This document shows, in pieces, positions 1-7,715 of a stretch of DNA of 49,893 nt (position 1 is its first letter; each line of letters starts with the position of its first letter). Under the pieces are notes generated by a model that had not been told where the DNA came from, searched no databases, and saw only the letters and a program-made list of their open reading frames with translations. Source of the stretch: a virus. Both the position numbers and the translations under genes were made by a program. The stretch lies in the IMG/VR virus record IMGVR_UViG_3300034062_007461, positions 1 to 49,893 of that record. One strand, given 5' to 3'.

Positions 1-28
1 AATATTATCTACAATATAGGGATTCTAC

Positions 29-196
29 ATGGATATTCAGCCAAAAGACATAAGTAAAGGTCATTTTTATATCAGTTTGATTAAAAGTGGAATGCGAATT
101 ATAGCAGGTGCATACTTAATCACGGGTGATTTTGTTATTGCCGGTCTATTGTTAATTACTGCAGAACTATTGGGCATTCTTGAGGAGTTGGTATGA
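29..196 (+). CDS. small membrane protein, 55 aa
   Basis: A 55-residue protein with a hydrophobic stretch over about residues 33-50 (DFVIAGLLLITAELLGI) that is long enough to be one membrane helix. The N-terminal part is polar. An in-frame stop at 17-19 and an AGGG Shine-Dalgarno-like sequence 7 bases before the ATG at 29 support a complete gene rather than a fragment. It overlaps the next gene by four bases (ATGA), which suggests translational coupling. I do not recognise the family, and the function is unknown. Confidence 0.6.
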   Translation: MDIQPKDISKGHFYISLIKSGMRIIAGAYLITGDFVIAGLLLITAELLGILEELV

Positions 197-384
197 ACAA
201 TAACGACACAACAAAACAACGCATGGAAGAATTAATGGCTCCTGTAGAACAACAGATTTTGATGTGCGATAATAGAGAAGATATACTAATGATGGCATGT
301 GCTATGATGCAACGTACTCATGAGATATTTGTAAATGAATTGGGTGAGGATGGTGCTAAAATAATGTATGAAGATTATGTATAA
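193..384 (+). CDS. hypothetical protein, 63 aa
   Basis: A small acidic, Met-rich protein of 63 residues, predicted mostly helical with no membrane segment. The start overlaps the previous stop as ATGA, and a GAGGAG ribosome site lies about 6 bases upstream, so the start is well supported. The following gene begins inside its 3' end. It belongs to a string of coupled small phage genes; no motif suggests a function. Confidence 0.65.
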   Translation: MNNNDTTKQRMEELMAPVEQQILMCDNREDILMMACAMMQRTHEIFVNELGEDGAKIMYEDYV

Positions 385-544
385 AGATTCTAAATTTAGA
401 TTGTGGGTTTTTAGATTATGGCATGAAAATCTAGAAGAAAGATTCCTACACAAAGAAGAACAAATAACTATTCAAGAATATTGGGAAAAATATAAATGGT
501 GGATAAAAAGAGAATATCGACATCAAACACGAAAGAACAAATAA
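368..544 (+). CDS. hypothetical Trp-rich basic protein, 58 aa
   Basis: A short frame of 58 residues, rich in Trp, Lys, Arg and Glu (WVFRLW, WEKYKWWIKREY). It overlaps the preceding gene by 17 bases and its TAA overlaps the next ATG (TAATG). The alternative start at 377 (MYKDSK) would remove most of the upstream overlap. No Shine-Dalgarno sequence is obvious, so it is probably translated by coupling. The close fit between both neighbours is the main evidence that it is real. Confidence 0.5.
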   Translation: MKIMYKDSKFRLWVFRLWHENLEERFLHKEEQITIQEYWEKYKWWIKREYRHQTRKNK

Positions 545-747
545 TGAGTTTTAGAAATCAAATCATCGATGCAACCGCAGCACGATACACCGCAGATATT
601 GAACAGTTACGAATTGACGCTGAAGTATTATTACAACATACTGTGGGTGTGCCAGGTTCATCTAGCACCTGTGCATCATTCGATGCCATAGTAACACAGA
701 TTGCTTATTTGGAATCGAAGCTCGCATCTTTGTCATTATTTAAATGA
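544..747 (+). CDS. hypothetical protein, 67 aa
   Basis: The frame could be extended upstream to 496, but that would lie inside the previous gene. The ATG at 544 forms a TAATG junction with the upstream stop and gives a 67-residue product beginning MSFRNQIIDATAA. The sequence looks helical (ARYTADIEQLRIDAEVLL, then IAYLESKLASL) and may form a short coiled coil. I recall similar small proteins in T4-like marine phages, but no function is known. Confidence 0.65.
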   Translation: MSFRNQIIDATAARYTADIEQLRIDAEVLLQHTVGVPGSSSTCASFDAIVTQIAYLESKLASLSLFK

Positions 748-1016
748 AAATCAAAGACGGAGAGACATTTGAACAATGGTCTGAAAGAGTCAGACAATTT
801 GAATTCGGTTATGCCATGCAAGCATTGGCACACGGAACGCCCGCTGACACAATACTAGAACAGATGTCTATTCGCATCACAAATAAAATGAAACATTATA
901 TTCTCATTTGCATCAAAGTACCTTACAGTTATGATGTGAATAAAAATAAACTTGAATACGAACAAATAATGAAACTGATATCTCCGGTTGCGGATCATGT
1001 CACTTGGGATAATTAA
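744..1016 (+). CDS. hypothetical protein, 90 aa
   Basis: A 90-residue protein whose start overlaps the previous stop as ATGA. The N-terminal half (GETFEQWSERVRQFEFGYAM) is a charged amphipathic helix. The middle reads MSIRITNKMKHYILICIKV. Similar small proteins occur, from memory, in T4-like aquatic phages without a known role. It is the longest gene in the plus-strand string. Confidence 0.65.
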   Translation: MKIKDGETFEQWSERVRQFEFGYAMQALAHGTPADTILEQMSIRITNKMKHYILICIKVPYSYDVNKNKLEYEQIMKLISPVADHVTWDN

Positions 1017-1018
1017 AA

Positions 1019-1108
1019 ATGAAACACACAATTTATTACGTTTTAATCGTGGCAGTATCCACAGCTGCTGTCGCAGTGCAGATACTTTATAACTTACACA
1101 GAGTTTAG
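1019..1108 (+). CDS. possible single-pass micropeptide, 29 aa
   Basis: A 29-codon frame starting two bases after the preceding stop. It encodes one hydrophobic segment (YYVLIVAVSTAAVAVQILY) with a basic N-terminus and a short polar tail, as in small phage membrane peptides. Its last 15 bases overlap the convergent minus-strand gene. No clear Shine-Dalgarno sequence is present, so the call rests on position and hydrophobic pattern. Confidence 0.4.
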   Translation: MKHTIYYVLIVAVSTAAVAVQILYNLHRV

Positions 1109-1414
1109 GCCTTCTAACTCTCGATCTGATTCTGTTATTACCAGAGTCGTGTTGGGCATTATCTTTAGCAATGCCTTTTGTATCTCATCTAAAGACTTGC
1201 CTTGAATTAAAAATGCTTCAGGGTTCAGAGTCCATAAGTATACTTGATCTCCGTGATGCTCAACTCGGCATTCTATATACTTTTCCTGTTCACTGGGAGG
1301 AGTAATCATTTTATATTGTTGCATGTCTTTATTAGTTACCGCTCTAATAAAGCCAATTGCATTCCAAATTATCCACGCATAAAATATGCATTCAAGTAGT
1401 TGTTGTATTGTCAT
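1094..1414 (-). CDS. hypothetical protein with N-terminal hydrophobic segment, 106 aa
   Basis: The last gene of the leftward late unit. Residues 8-26 (CIFYAWIIWNAIGFIRAV) are hydrophobic and aromatic and could anchor the protein in a membrane. The rest is soluble-looking and contains a Cys and several acidic residues. It follows an RCC1 fibre gene after a 6-base gap and converges on the plus-strand string. The family is not recognised. Confidence 0.6.
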   Translation of the reverse strand: MTIQQLLECIFYAWIIWNAIGFIRAVTNKDMQQYKMITPPSEQEKYIECRVEHHGDQVYLWTLNPEAFLIQGKSLDEIQKALLKIMPNTTLVITESDRELEGLNSV

Positions 1415-1420
1415 ATGATA

Positions 1421-2557
1421 TTAATCACTGATGGCCATGGTGTGTTGACCACCTGCATCAACCGTTGACCAAGTTGTTAAAGCGCCAACCTGTACTGGAC
1501 TAGATACATATACAGTTGCGCTATTACCTATACCTAATCGACCGGAGCTGCTGTTACCCCACGCCCACATGGTTCCATCTGTTTTAATAGCCATGTTGTG
1601 ATAACTACCTGAAGCAATATTTAACCAATTAGTTAATGCGCCAACCTGTTTTGGGCTTGAATAGTTTGTGGTATTGCCTAATCCTAATTGCCCATTTGAA
1701 TTGCGACCACCCAATCCCCACATGGTACCATCTGTTTTAATGGCCATGCTATGATAACTACCTGAAGCAATTGTTAACCAAGTTGTTAGGGCACCAACCT
1801 GTACAGGACTAGATCTATATGTTAGATTGCCTAATCCTAATTGCCCATGTGGATTCATACCCCACGACCACATGGTACCATCGGTTTTGATGGCCAAGCT
1901 GTGATTATAACCTGCAGAAATTCGTAACCAAGTAGTTAAAGCACCAATCTGTACTGGACTAGATATATTTGTAGTATTTCCTAGACCCAGTTGTCCCTGT
2001 GCATTATATCCCCACGACCACATAGTACCATCTGTTTTGACGGCCATGCTGTATTGAAAACCTGCATCAATTTTTGACCATGTGGTTAATGCACCAACCT
2101 GTACTGGACTAGATATATTTGTAGTATTTCCTAGACCTAATTTACCGCTGCTACCATTACCCCATGACCACATGGTGCCATCTGTTTTAATAGCCATGCT
2201 ATGATAAGTGCCTCCAGCAATACTTGACCAAGTTGTTAGGGCACCAACCTGTACTGGACTAGATATATCTGTAGTATTACCTAAACCTAATTGGCCGTTT
2301 CCGCCTGAACCCCATGACCACAAGGTACCATCTGTTTTGACTGCCATGGTGTGCTGGCTACCAGCAAAAACTGTTGACCATGTACCTAAAGCACCAACCT
2401 GTACTGGACTAGATATATCTGTAGTATTACCTAAACCCAATCTGCCATAGCTATTTCTACCCCATGACCACAAGTAAAATTCTGGTACAGGAACCGGAGG
2501 ATCCCATGTCTGCACATTCATTCCACCAAGAGCAAAGTTAACATTTGTAATTTGCAT
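1421..2557 (-). CDS. RCC1-type seven-bladed beta-propeller tail adhesin
   Basis: A protein of 378 residues made of RCC1 repeats of about 50 residues, each carrying W-x-W-G, then G-x-L-G-x-G-N-T-T and SSPVQ. The first unit starts at W-S-W-G without its upstream half; that half (TTWSTVDAGGQHTMAI) is at the C-terminus. This gives seven blades with circular closure, as known for RCC1 propellers. An N-terminal peptide MQITNVNFALGGMNVQ and a PPVPVP linker precede the propeller. Blade 6 has W-G-L-G with an extra residue, and blade 7 carries an insertion (NSATVYV). The propeller fold is well supported; a role in host binding is inferred from the phage context. Confidence 0.85.
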   Translation of the reverse strand: MQITNVNFALGGMNVQTWDPPVPVPEFYLWSWGRNSYGRLGLGNTTDISSPVQVGALGTWSTVFAGSQHTMAVKTDGTLWSWGSGGNGQLGLGNTTDISSPVQVGALTTWSSIAGGTYHSMAIKTDGTMWSWGNGSSGKLGLGNTTNISSPVQVGALTTWSKIDAGFQYSMAVKTDGTMWSWGYNAQGQLGLGNTTNISSPVQIGALTTWLRISAGYNHSLAIKTDGTMWSWGMNPHGQLGLGNLTYRSSPVQVGALTTWLTIASGSYHSMAIKTDGTMWGLGGRNSNGQLGLGNTTNYSSPKQVGALTNWLNIASGSYHNMAIKTDGTMWAWGNSSSGRLGIGNSATVYVSSPVQVGALTTWSTVDAGGQHTMAISD

Positions 2558-2569
2558 TTTAATTCTTTC

Positions 2570-3466
2570 TTATACGTTTGCTGTGTTTGTTGATGGGAAT
2601 GCTCGACCGGATCCCCAAATAATTCTTACTGCTCCAGTACCACCAGGGCCCGAGAAGTTAGGTCCATCTGTTGCGCCACCTGCACCCACTACCACAGTAT
2701 AACTTTGACCTGGCACAACTTCAATATTATTTTTCCAACCAAGGCCACCGCCGCCGCCATTGATAGTATAGGTGCCTGAGCCACCACCACCATAGAAACC
2801 GCCAATCCCGCCATTAGTACCCGAACCATTTGGATATTGTACACCATTACCACCACCTGATCCGCCTCTAGCAAAACCGCTACCATTTACTGAACCAAGT
2901 GGCGACCCTATACCGCTTGTGCCTTGACCTAAGATGCCAACACCGCCTCCAGGTCCCCAAACACCTCCACCACCTCCACCGCCTTGGCCATCGCCACCTG
3001 CAATAGTAGCAGTAGGTGCGGCCGTACCTTTACCCGCATCGCCACCGTTTCCTGAATATCCGCCAGCGCCACCGCCACCATAAAAATCAGTACCTGACCC
3101 ATTATAGCTATTACCACCATTGCCACCACCGTCACCTACATAACCACCACCAAAACCATAACCGGCACGCAGAGTACCCACTGCGCCACTATAAGCTCCG
3201 CCTCGACCACCGCCTAATCCTGCCACTGTTACTTGGCTTATAAAATAACTATTGCCGCCATTGGTCACACTTGCTGCAGTACTTGAAGAACGACACCCGC
3301 CACCCCCGCCACCAACCGCCACAACTGCGACGCTATATACTCCAGGTGGGGCAGTCCAACTGAATGTGCCTGCAGTAGTAAATTGAGCTTGACCTGGCGG
3401 AGTCGGAGGAGGCGGAGTAGTAATAATTTGCATTCCGCCCAATAACTCTAATCCCGATAATCGCAT
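2570..3466 (-). CDS. glycine-rich tail tip/adhesin protein
   Basis: A protein of 298 residues. An N-terminal peptide (MRLSGLELLGGMQII) and a PPPPTPP linker lead into a segment reading FTTAGTFSWTAPPGVYSVAV. This is typical of phage glycine-rich fibre proteins, in which a beta strand precedes long poly-glycine loops. Residues from about 55 to 275 are dominated by GGG runs, like the polyglycine-rich adhesins (T4 gp38-like) of tailed phages. The C-terminus GTGAVRIIWG closes the domain. It lies directly upstream of an RCC1 gene with which it shares the N-terminal layout. Receptor binding is inferred. Confidence 0.75.
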   Translation of the reverse strand: MRLSGLELLGGMQIITTPPPPTPPGQAQFTTAGTFSWTAPPGVYSVAVVAVGGGGGGCRSSSTAASVTNGGNSYFISQVTVAGLGGGRGGAYSGAVGTLRAGYGFGGGYVGDGGGNGGNSYNGSGTDFYGGGGAGGYSGNGGDAGKGTAAPTATIAGGDGQGGGGGGGVWGPGGGVGILGQGTSGIGSPLGSVNGSGFARGGSGGGNGVQYPNGSGTNGGIGGFYGGGGSGTYTINGGGGGLGWKNNIEVVPGQSYTVVVGAGGATDGPNFSGPGGTGAVRIIWGSGRAFPSTNTANV

Positions 3467-3467
3467 C

Positions 3468-3869
3468 TTATACCTTTAAATTCTTGATATGAGTTTTATG
3501 TACGCGGCATTGCACTTGGCCGTTGTAATAATCTTCTGTTTCTAAAACTCGTCTATCCATTTGTTCTCTTGCTTCTAAATAATTGCACAAACCTTTGTTT
3601 GGGCATATATGCAGTATCTCTCGTATAAACTTATCCGCACCATGCGTTTCAACATCAGCTTTAACTTCATCAGATGAAGACCAATAATCCCTCCAATCTG
3701 ACTCAACCTTTAATCTTTTCTTCTTACCCTTAACTACCTTTGTTCTGCGAAACCAAAACAACTTTTTACCTATATACTTGCGATTCGTGGCAGTATTGGT
3801 AATCAAGTACACGTAACCATACGCGTCGTCTGGAATAAGTTCTAAAGGGTTTCCGTTATATAGCCACAT
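3468..3869 (-). CDS. GIY-YIG-like nuclease-fold protein
   Basis: A protein of 133 residues. Residues 18-22 (GYVYL) and 31-35 (KYIGK) match the paired strands of the GIY-YIG nuclease domain. R83 and E99 fall where a catalytic Arg and Glu would be expected, and YYNGQ follows. No DNA-binding extension is seen, so a homing endonuclease is less likely than a small phage nuclease or a structural relative. It is the first gene after the late box at 3892-3899, placing it with fibre genes rather than replication genes. The fold call is moderate and activity is unproven. Confidence 0.6.
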   Translation of the reverse strand: MWLYNGNPLELIPDDAYGYVYLITNTATNRKYIGKKLFWFRRTKVVKGKKKRLKVESDWRDYWSSSDEVKADVETHGADKFIREILHICPNKGLCNYLEAREQMDRRVLETEDYYNGQVQCRVHKTHIKNLKV

Positions 3870-3891
3870 CTAAATACCAATATTAAATTAG

Positions 3892-3899
3892 TATTTATA
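3892..3899 (-). promoter_or_regulatory. T4-type late promoter box TATAAATA
   Basis: Exact match on the minus strand to the T4 late promoter -10 element. It sits 23 bases before the ATG at 3869 and overlaps the stop codon of the upstream gene. It would start the unit 3869 to 1094. Confidence 0.6.
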
Positions 3900-4254
3900 C
3901 GGTTTCCCAATAGTCGTTTCCGTCTGAAAAGTTATCACCATCATCCCTAGGTGGAACAAAGAAGTAATCGTCGGGATTTGTCATTATATCTTCGGCGTCT
4001 TCAGCTAATCCGCCGGTTCCCATGATGCCGGCTCGTTGCAGCATTTGGGTTTGTATAGATTTCTTATATCTATGCTCTTCAGATTCTTCGCGTGCCATGT
4101 ATGCCGCTTGCTTTTCTGAAAAGACTTTCTTTTGTTCCGCATTCCATTGTCTGGAATTGGCACAGGCGCGAGAACAGAACTTACCTGGTTTGGTATGCTC
4201 TGTGCTGCACTTAGGACAAGTCTTCGTCTTCGTACTCATCCTGTTGGTCTGCAT
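3895..4254 (-). CDS. zinc-finger protein, 119 aa
   Basis: The N-terminal part has a CPKC pair and, about 13 residues later, CSRAC (C28, C32), a four-Cys zinc-binding finger. The rest is charged, with a long helix (AEQKKVFSEKQAAYMAREESEE) and an acidic tail rich in Asp. The ATG at 4254 has a GGAG nine bases upstream, while the internal ATG at 4239 does not, so the longer form is preferred. Its start lies inside the 3' end of the zinc-ribbon gene before it. A nucleic-acid or protein-binding role is inferred. Confidence 0.6.
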   Translation of the reverse strand: MQTNRMSTKTKTCPKCSTEHTKPGKFCSRACANSRQWNAEQKKVFSEKQAAYMAREESEEHRYKKSIQTQMLQRAGIMGTGGLAEDAEDIMTNPDDYFFVPPRDDGDNFSDGNDYWETV

Positions 4255-4372
4255 CCATATGTGCTCCGCAGAATGGACAAAACTCTACTTTATAATAGTC
4301 TTCGTCAAGATCAAAATTTATCTTGAAGACGCCATCACATTCGACACATTCGTGGTGTTGTTTTCTTGCCAT
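4211..4372 (-). CDS. zinc-ribbon microprotein, 53 aa
   Basis: A 53-codon frame with two Cys pairs, C9-x2-C12 and C32-x2-C35, the second written CPFCGAH, which is a typical zinc ribbon. An acidic tail (DQQDEYEDEDLS) follows. It overlaps the cytidylyltransferase-like gene by 55 bases at its start and the next zinc-finger gene by 44 bases at its end, both in other frames. The two intact Cys pairs make a chance frame unlikely. The function is unknown. Confidence 0.6.
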   Translation of the reverse strand: MARKQHHECVECDGVFKINFDLDEDYYKVEFCPFCGAHMDADQQDEYEDEDLS

Positions 4373-4812
4373 GATAATCCTCTCTTTTTAGTTTCTGCAT
4401 CAAACACTCGTTGACGCAGGTCAGATGAACTAAAGAAATGATCTCGTTTATTGAAATACAATTCTATTCCTCTTTTCAAGCAAATGTCCTTGCCTGTATA
4501 TTCTGTATCTTTATATTCTTCACCTAAGATTCTTACATCAATTGGCAATGCCATAAAGATATCCTCGAGCTCTTTCTCCGTTGAATATACTATAATCTCA
4601 TCAACATGCTTGCATGATGATACCTGAATTTGTCTCTCAATGATTGACTGCACAGGTCTGTTTTTAGATTTTCTATCTATTGTGGGATCGATTTGAATCG
4701 CAGCAATTAGATAATCGCATTGACGCTTTGCCTCTTCCAACATAATCACATGACCTGCATGGAACAGATCAAATGTGGAACACGTAATTCCAATTTTTTT
4801 GTTTACACTCAT
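4318..4812 (-). CDS. cytidylyltransferase-like nucleotidyltransferase
   Basis: A protein of 164 residues starting with a Rossmann-like strand (KIGITCSTFDLFHAGH). H18 and H21 form the HxGH nucleotide-binding motif of the cytidylyltransferase superfamily. The later SSSDLRQRV (about residues 127-135) corresponds to the ISSTxLR motif. Size and motifs resemble glycerol-3-phosphate cytidylyltransferase (TagD/RfaE C-terminal type), which activates a phosphorylated alcohol or sugar with CTP or ATP. The substrate here cannot be told. The start overlaps the dCMP deaminase stop by four bases. Confidence 0.8.
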   Translation of the reverse strand: MSVNKKIGITCSTFDLFHAGHVIMLEEAKRQCDYLIAAIQIDPTIDRKSKNRPVQSIIERQIQVSSCKHVDEIIVYSTEKELEDIFMALPIDVRILGEEYKDTEYTGKDICLKRGIELYFNKRDHFFSSSDLRQRVFDAETKKRGLSWQENNTTNVSNVMASSR

Positions 4813-5273
4813 ATTTTCTCCACTTCAATGTTACACTTATTTAAAAATTCTATACCTTCATCGCTTCTATATTGATTGCGATAAAACACTTTTTTAATCC
4901 CTGCTATATGTATAAGTTTAGCACATTCAAAGCAAGGTGCATGAGTGATATACATCGTAGCCCCTGCACCTGATTCATTTGATTGTGCCAACTTGCCAAT
5001 AGCATTCATTTCAGCATGAATAACTTCTTTCTTTGTTTCATACTTATATGTTCCCATGGTATGCCATGGACCACCTTCGTCAATTATATATTGCGATTCT
5101 TCATATACTTCATTCTCACAATTATTATCCCAGCCCCTGGGTGTGCCGTTATAACCGATAGATATAATTCTGTTATCTTTCTCAACAACAGCACCAACCT
5201 TTAATCGTTTAGCCGATGACAATGTAGAATACGCCTCAGCAACAATCATATGCGTATTATCAAATTTACTCAT
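4809..5273 (-). CDS. dCMP deaminase
   Basis: Deaminates dCMP to dUMP, the substrate for thymidylate synthesis, which links it to ThyX and the ribonucleotide reductase in the same unit. In the 154-residue product the zinc motif HAE (H86, E88) is followed by PCFEC (C114, C117), the classic deaminase signature. IGYNGTPRG near residue 40 is typical of phage and bacterial dCMP deaminases. A longer reading would use TTG; the ATG at 5273 overlaps the upstream stop as ATGA and is preferred. Confidence 0.92.
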   Translation of the reverse strand: MSKFDNTHMIVAEAYSTLSSAKRLKVGAVVEKDNRIISIGYNGTPRGWDNNCENEVYEESQYIIDEGGPWHTMGTYKYETKKEVIHAEMNAIGKLAQSNESGAGATMYITHAPCFECAKLIHIAGIKKVFYRNQYRSDEGIEFLNKCNIEVEKI

Positions 5274-5908
5274 TTCCAACTCACCATTTTAAATCTTTCC
5301 TTAGGTACACCAAAGTATTTACATTTCCAATCACTTTGAGCAAAAAAGTCTAAATGATACCATTCATCTTTATGCTTAAGTATTTCTTTAGCAGCATTAT
5401 CCCAATCTATAGTTGCAAACTCTGCTTGTACTAACAATTTACAGGCTTGCACTTCTTCACAATCAAACCCATCATATTCCCAATGTAATACTTCAAAGCA
5501 ATTGCCGTGCCTATCAACATAATCCATAGAGAAATCTAATCCCCATTTTGGACGTAATGATATAACTTTATGCACTAAAGGTAATTGTTTTGCCCAATAT
5601 GTTAGTTCAGCTAATGCTTCACCTTCATACCCTTTTCGTTCAAATAACAAACTATGGTTTAGAACTGCACCTTCTATCTTAGGATATTGTGTAAACCAAT
5701 CTTCTTTTAATGCTGAACGATGTGGTCTATGTTTTTTATCTTTTTGCCTATTACTATAAGCATAATGTCTTTCCAATTCAGTTAGATCATAACCATTTTG
5801 GTCAAACAGTTCCACATCTTCCGGTGTGGGTGTGTATAATATTTTATCAATGGGTTTAGACCAATAACCATTTGTGTTAAAAGAATTATTGGTTAATTCA
5901 ATTTTCAT
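5270..5908 (-). CDS. conserved-type phage hypothetical protein, 212 aa
   Basis: A soluble 212-residue protein rich in Trp and Tyr, without membrane segments or a motif I can assign. Stretches such as HKVISLRPKWGLDFSMDYVD and CFEVLHWEYDGFD look like an ordered alpha/beta domain. Its stop overlaps the dCMP deaminase start and its own start overlaps the zinc-ribbon gene by 11 bases, so it is part of the early metabolic operon. A link to nucleotide metabolism is suggested only by position. Confidence 0.7.
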   Translation of the reverse strand: MKIELTNNSFNTNGYWSKPIDKILYTPTPEDVELFDQNGYDLTELERHYAYSNRQKDKKHRPHRSALKEDWFTQYPKIEGAVLNHSLLFERKGYEGEALAELTYWAKQLPLVHKVISLRPKWGLDFSMDYVDRHGNCFEVLHWEYDGFDCEEVQACKLLVQAEFATIDWDNAAKEILKHKDEWYHLDFFAQSDWKCKYFGVPKERFKMVSWK

Positions 5909-6074
5909 CCCATTTTCCTTCAGGGCATTTTGCTCCAGGTATCATAGTCTTTGCCCATATAGAGCATCCACATTTATCGCACACCTTAGCACCAATGATA
6001 GTAGTAAGATGTTCACACTTGTCGCAAATTTCTCTGCGTTTTAATGTGAAACTTATTTCATTATTACTATTCAT
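5898..6074 (-). CDS. zinc-ribbon microprotein, 58 aa
   Basis: A 58-codon frame with C17-x2-C20 and C32-x2-C35 (CDKC and CDKCGC) plus C50 in a conserved-looking IPGAKCPEGKW end. This resembles small phage zinc-ribbon proteins of unknown function. It fits between its neighbours with a one-base gap on one side and an 11-base overlap on the other. The intact Cys pairs and tight packing support a real gene. Confidence 0.65.
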   Translation of the reverse strand: MNSNNEISFTLKRREICDKCEHLTTIIGAKVCDKCGCSIWAKTMIPGAKCPEGKWDEN

Positions 6075-6075
6075 T

Positions 6076-6477
6076 TTATTTTATAATAGGTCCGCCTGTT
6101 ATCCACAGTTCACAACTTCTAGTACCCGCACATTTAAAATGTAGTAAATTGCAATATCCTAAATCTGCAGATTCTCTAGTTTTCTCTGCTTCATATGCCT
6201 CTTTACCCATGCCGCCTTCTATACATTTATACATTGCGTCAGTTATATTGAACGCAGCGCAATTAGCACATTGCATAGTCTTGGCCGTTTTTTCACTAAT
6301 ACCCCATTGCTTAGCAGAAACTTTCCAGTAGTCTCCTGGTTCATCTGGATTAGCTGGTCCATAATGATGTTTATCTATAGCTATTTGTCTATTCTTAACA
6401 TTGATGTCTAAATTTTGAGTAGCTATAGGGCATCCGTTTTTAGATGCCTCCGATAATAGTTCTTTAAAAGTTTTCAT
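6076..6477 (-). CDS. cysteine-rich protein, possible metal or Fe-S binder
   Basis: A 133-residue protein. Cysteines are spread as C16 near the N-terminus, a CANC pair (C70, C73), then single Cys in YKCIEG, GYCNLLHFKC and GTRSCELW. This recalls high-potential iron-sulfur or zinc-structured phage proteins. I recall relatives in T4-like aquatic phages but no assigned role. The ATG at 6477 overlaps the NrdB stop as ATGA; a TTG at 6492 gives a slightly longer frame and is not preferred. Sitting next to NrdB it might serve redox chemistry, which is speculation. Confidence 0.65.
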   Translation of the reverse strand: MKTFKELLSEASKNGCPIATQNLDINVKNRQIAIDKHHYGPANPDEPGDYWKVSAKQWGISEKTAKTMQCANCAAFNITDAMYKCIEGGMGKEAYEAEKTRESADLGYCNLLHFKCAGTRSCELWITGGPIIK

Positions 6478-7466
6478 TTTTGTTTTGCCCAAACATCTTC
6501 CCAGTTACCTGTATGTGCTGCCTTAGCATAATCGGTTGCTCTATTCTCAAAGAAGTTAGTGTGAATAGGTGCATTAATCATTTCTTCAACCCAAGGTAGC
6601 GGATTCTTTTTAACCTTCATGATTCCCTTAAGACCAAGACTAATAAGGCGACGATCAGTAATATAACGGATATACTGTTTGACATCTGCAGCATTTAAAT
6701 TTTCCATAGGACCCATGGCAAATGCCAAATCAATAAAGCGTTCTTCGAGTAAGACCATTTGCTCAGCAATTGTATACAATTCACCTTTGAGTTCATCGTT
6801 CCAAATTTCGGGATTCTCTTGTATATATGTTCTGAATAATTTGATCATGGCCTCACAATGCTGAGTCTCATCCACAATAGACCAAGTAACAATTTGTCCC
6901 ATGCCCTTCATTTTACCATGACGAGGAAAATTCAACAACATAATAAAAGAACTAAACAACTGCATACCTTCTGTAAATGCCGAGAAAATAGCAATATGTT
7001 TTGCTGTGTTTTCTTTTGTAGAGTTCTGTTGTGATATATCCAAGACATAATCATGCTTGGCTTTCATTTCTTCATAAGCCAAGAACTCATTATACATTGT
7101 CTCAGGCAATCCTAATGTCTCAATTAAATGGGAATATGCTGCAATATGCAGAGCTTCACGCGCCGCAAAGCCCAATAACATCATTCGCACTTCAGGCTGT
7201 GGAAAGTATGGTAAGTAGTTATTAACATACCCACCTGCAACATCAATATCACCTTGAGTAAAAAATCTAAAGATGTGTGTGAGAAATTGTTTTTCTTCAG
7301 CAGTTAGTTTCTTTTTCCAATCCTTAACATCTTCTACCATTGGTACTTCAGTATGAAGCCAATGTGATTGCTCATGCTTCAACCATGCATCATATGCCCA
7401 TGGATAATTAAATGGCTTAAATGAATCTCGGGTATCTGTAAGATTCGATTTTGTTTTTTTAATCAT
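6474..7466 (-). CDS. nrdB: ribonucleotide reductase beta subunit
   Basis: The 330-residue radical-generating subunit of class I ribonucleotide reductase. The di-iron ligands are visible: D73, E104 and H107 in REALH, E166 in TEGMQ, and E200 and H203 in DETQH. Y111 is four residues after H107, at the position of the tyrosyl radical in E. coli NrdB (Y122). Class Ia-like chemistry is therefore likely. It works with the NrdA encoded two genes upstream to make deoxynucleotides for phage replication. It overlaps the thioredoxin-like gene by 8 bases. Confidence 0.95.
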   Translation of the reverse strand: MIKKTKSNLTDTRDSFKPFNYPWAYDAWLKHEQSHWLHTEVPMVEDVKDWKKKLTAEEKQFLTHIFRFFTQGDIDVAGGYVNNYLPYFPQPEVRMMLLGFAAREALHIAAYSHLIETLGLPETMYNEFLAYEEMKAKHDYVLDISQQNSTKENTAKHIAIFSAFTEGMQLFSSFIMLLNFPRHGKMKGMGQIVTWSIVDETQHCEAMIKLFRTYIQENPEIWNDELKGELYTIAEQMVLLEERFIDLAFAMGPMENLNAADVKQYIRYITDRRLISLGLKGIMKVKKNPLPWVEEMINAPIHTNFFENRATDYAKAAHTGNWEDVWAKQK

Positions 7467-7713
7467 TGAGGAACTCTTCTACTAAATTTTTTGCTCTAAC
7501 GCCTACTAGTCTACCAGCAACATTGCCATTTTCATCTATCTTAACAAGTGTAGGTACACTTCTAATTCCAAATTCAATTGCAACTTCTTGATGCACATCA
7601 ATGTCCACCACTTCAATAGGAATATTCATAGTAGTATTAACTTCTTCAAGTATACTGGCCATTGCTTTACATGGTTGGCACCATGATGCTGTAAATCTTA
7701 TTACTTTTTTCAT
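7459..7713 (-). CDS. thioredoxin-like protein
   Basis: An 84-residue small redox protein with W11-C12-Q-P-C15, the thioredoxin active-site pattern. SVPTLVKI later in the chain supplies the cis-proline strand. It is shorter than bacterial thioredoxin (about 105 residues) and may be called glutaredoxin-like. It lies between NrdA (2-base gap) and NrdB (8-base overlap), so it is very likely the electron donor that reduces the reductase after each turnover. Confidence 0.88.
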   Translation of the reverse strand: MKKVIRFTASWCQPCKAMASILEEVNTTMNIPIEVVDIDVHQEVAIEFGIRSVPTLVKIDENGNVAGRLVGVRAKNLVEEFLND

Positions 7714-7715
7714 TT

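Noticed and set aside
496-543. Upstream extension of the gene at 544
   Set aside because: It would overlap the coding region of the 58-residue gene, while the ATG at 544 makes a clean TAATG junction.
1100-1121. Imperfect hairpin at the convergent gene junction (AGAGTT...AACTCT) as a bidirectional terminator
   Set aside because: The stem has a bulge and neither side is followed by a T-run; it is also part of both coding ends.
3016-3243. His/Arg-rich plus-strand frame
   Set aside because: Produced by reading the complement of GGT/GGC-rich glycine codons out of frame; not a histidine-rich metal protein.
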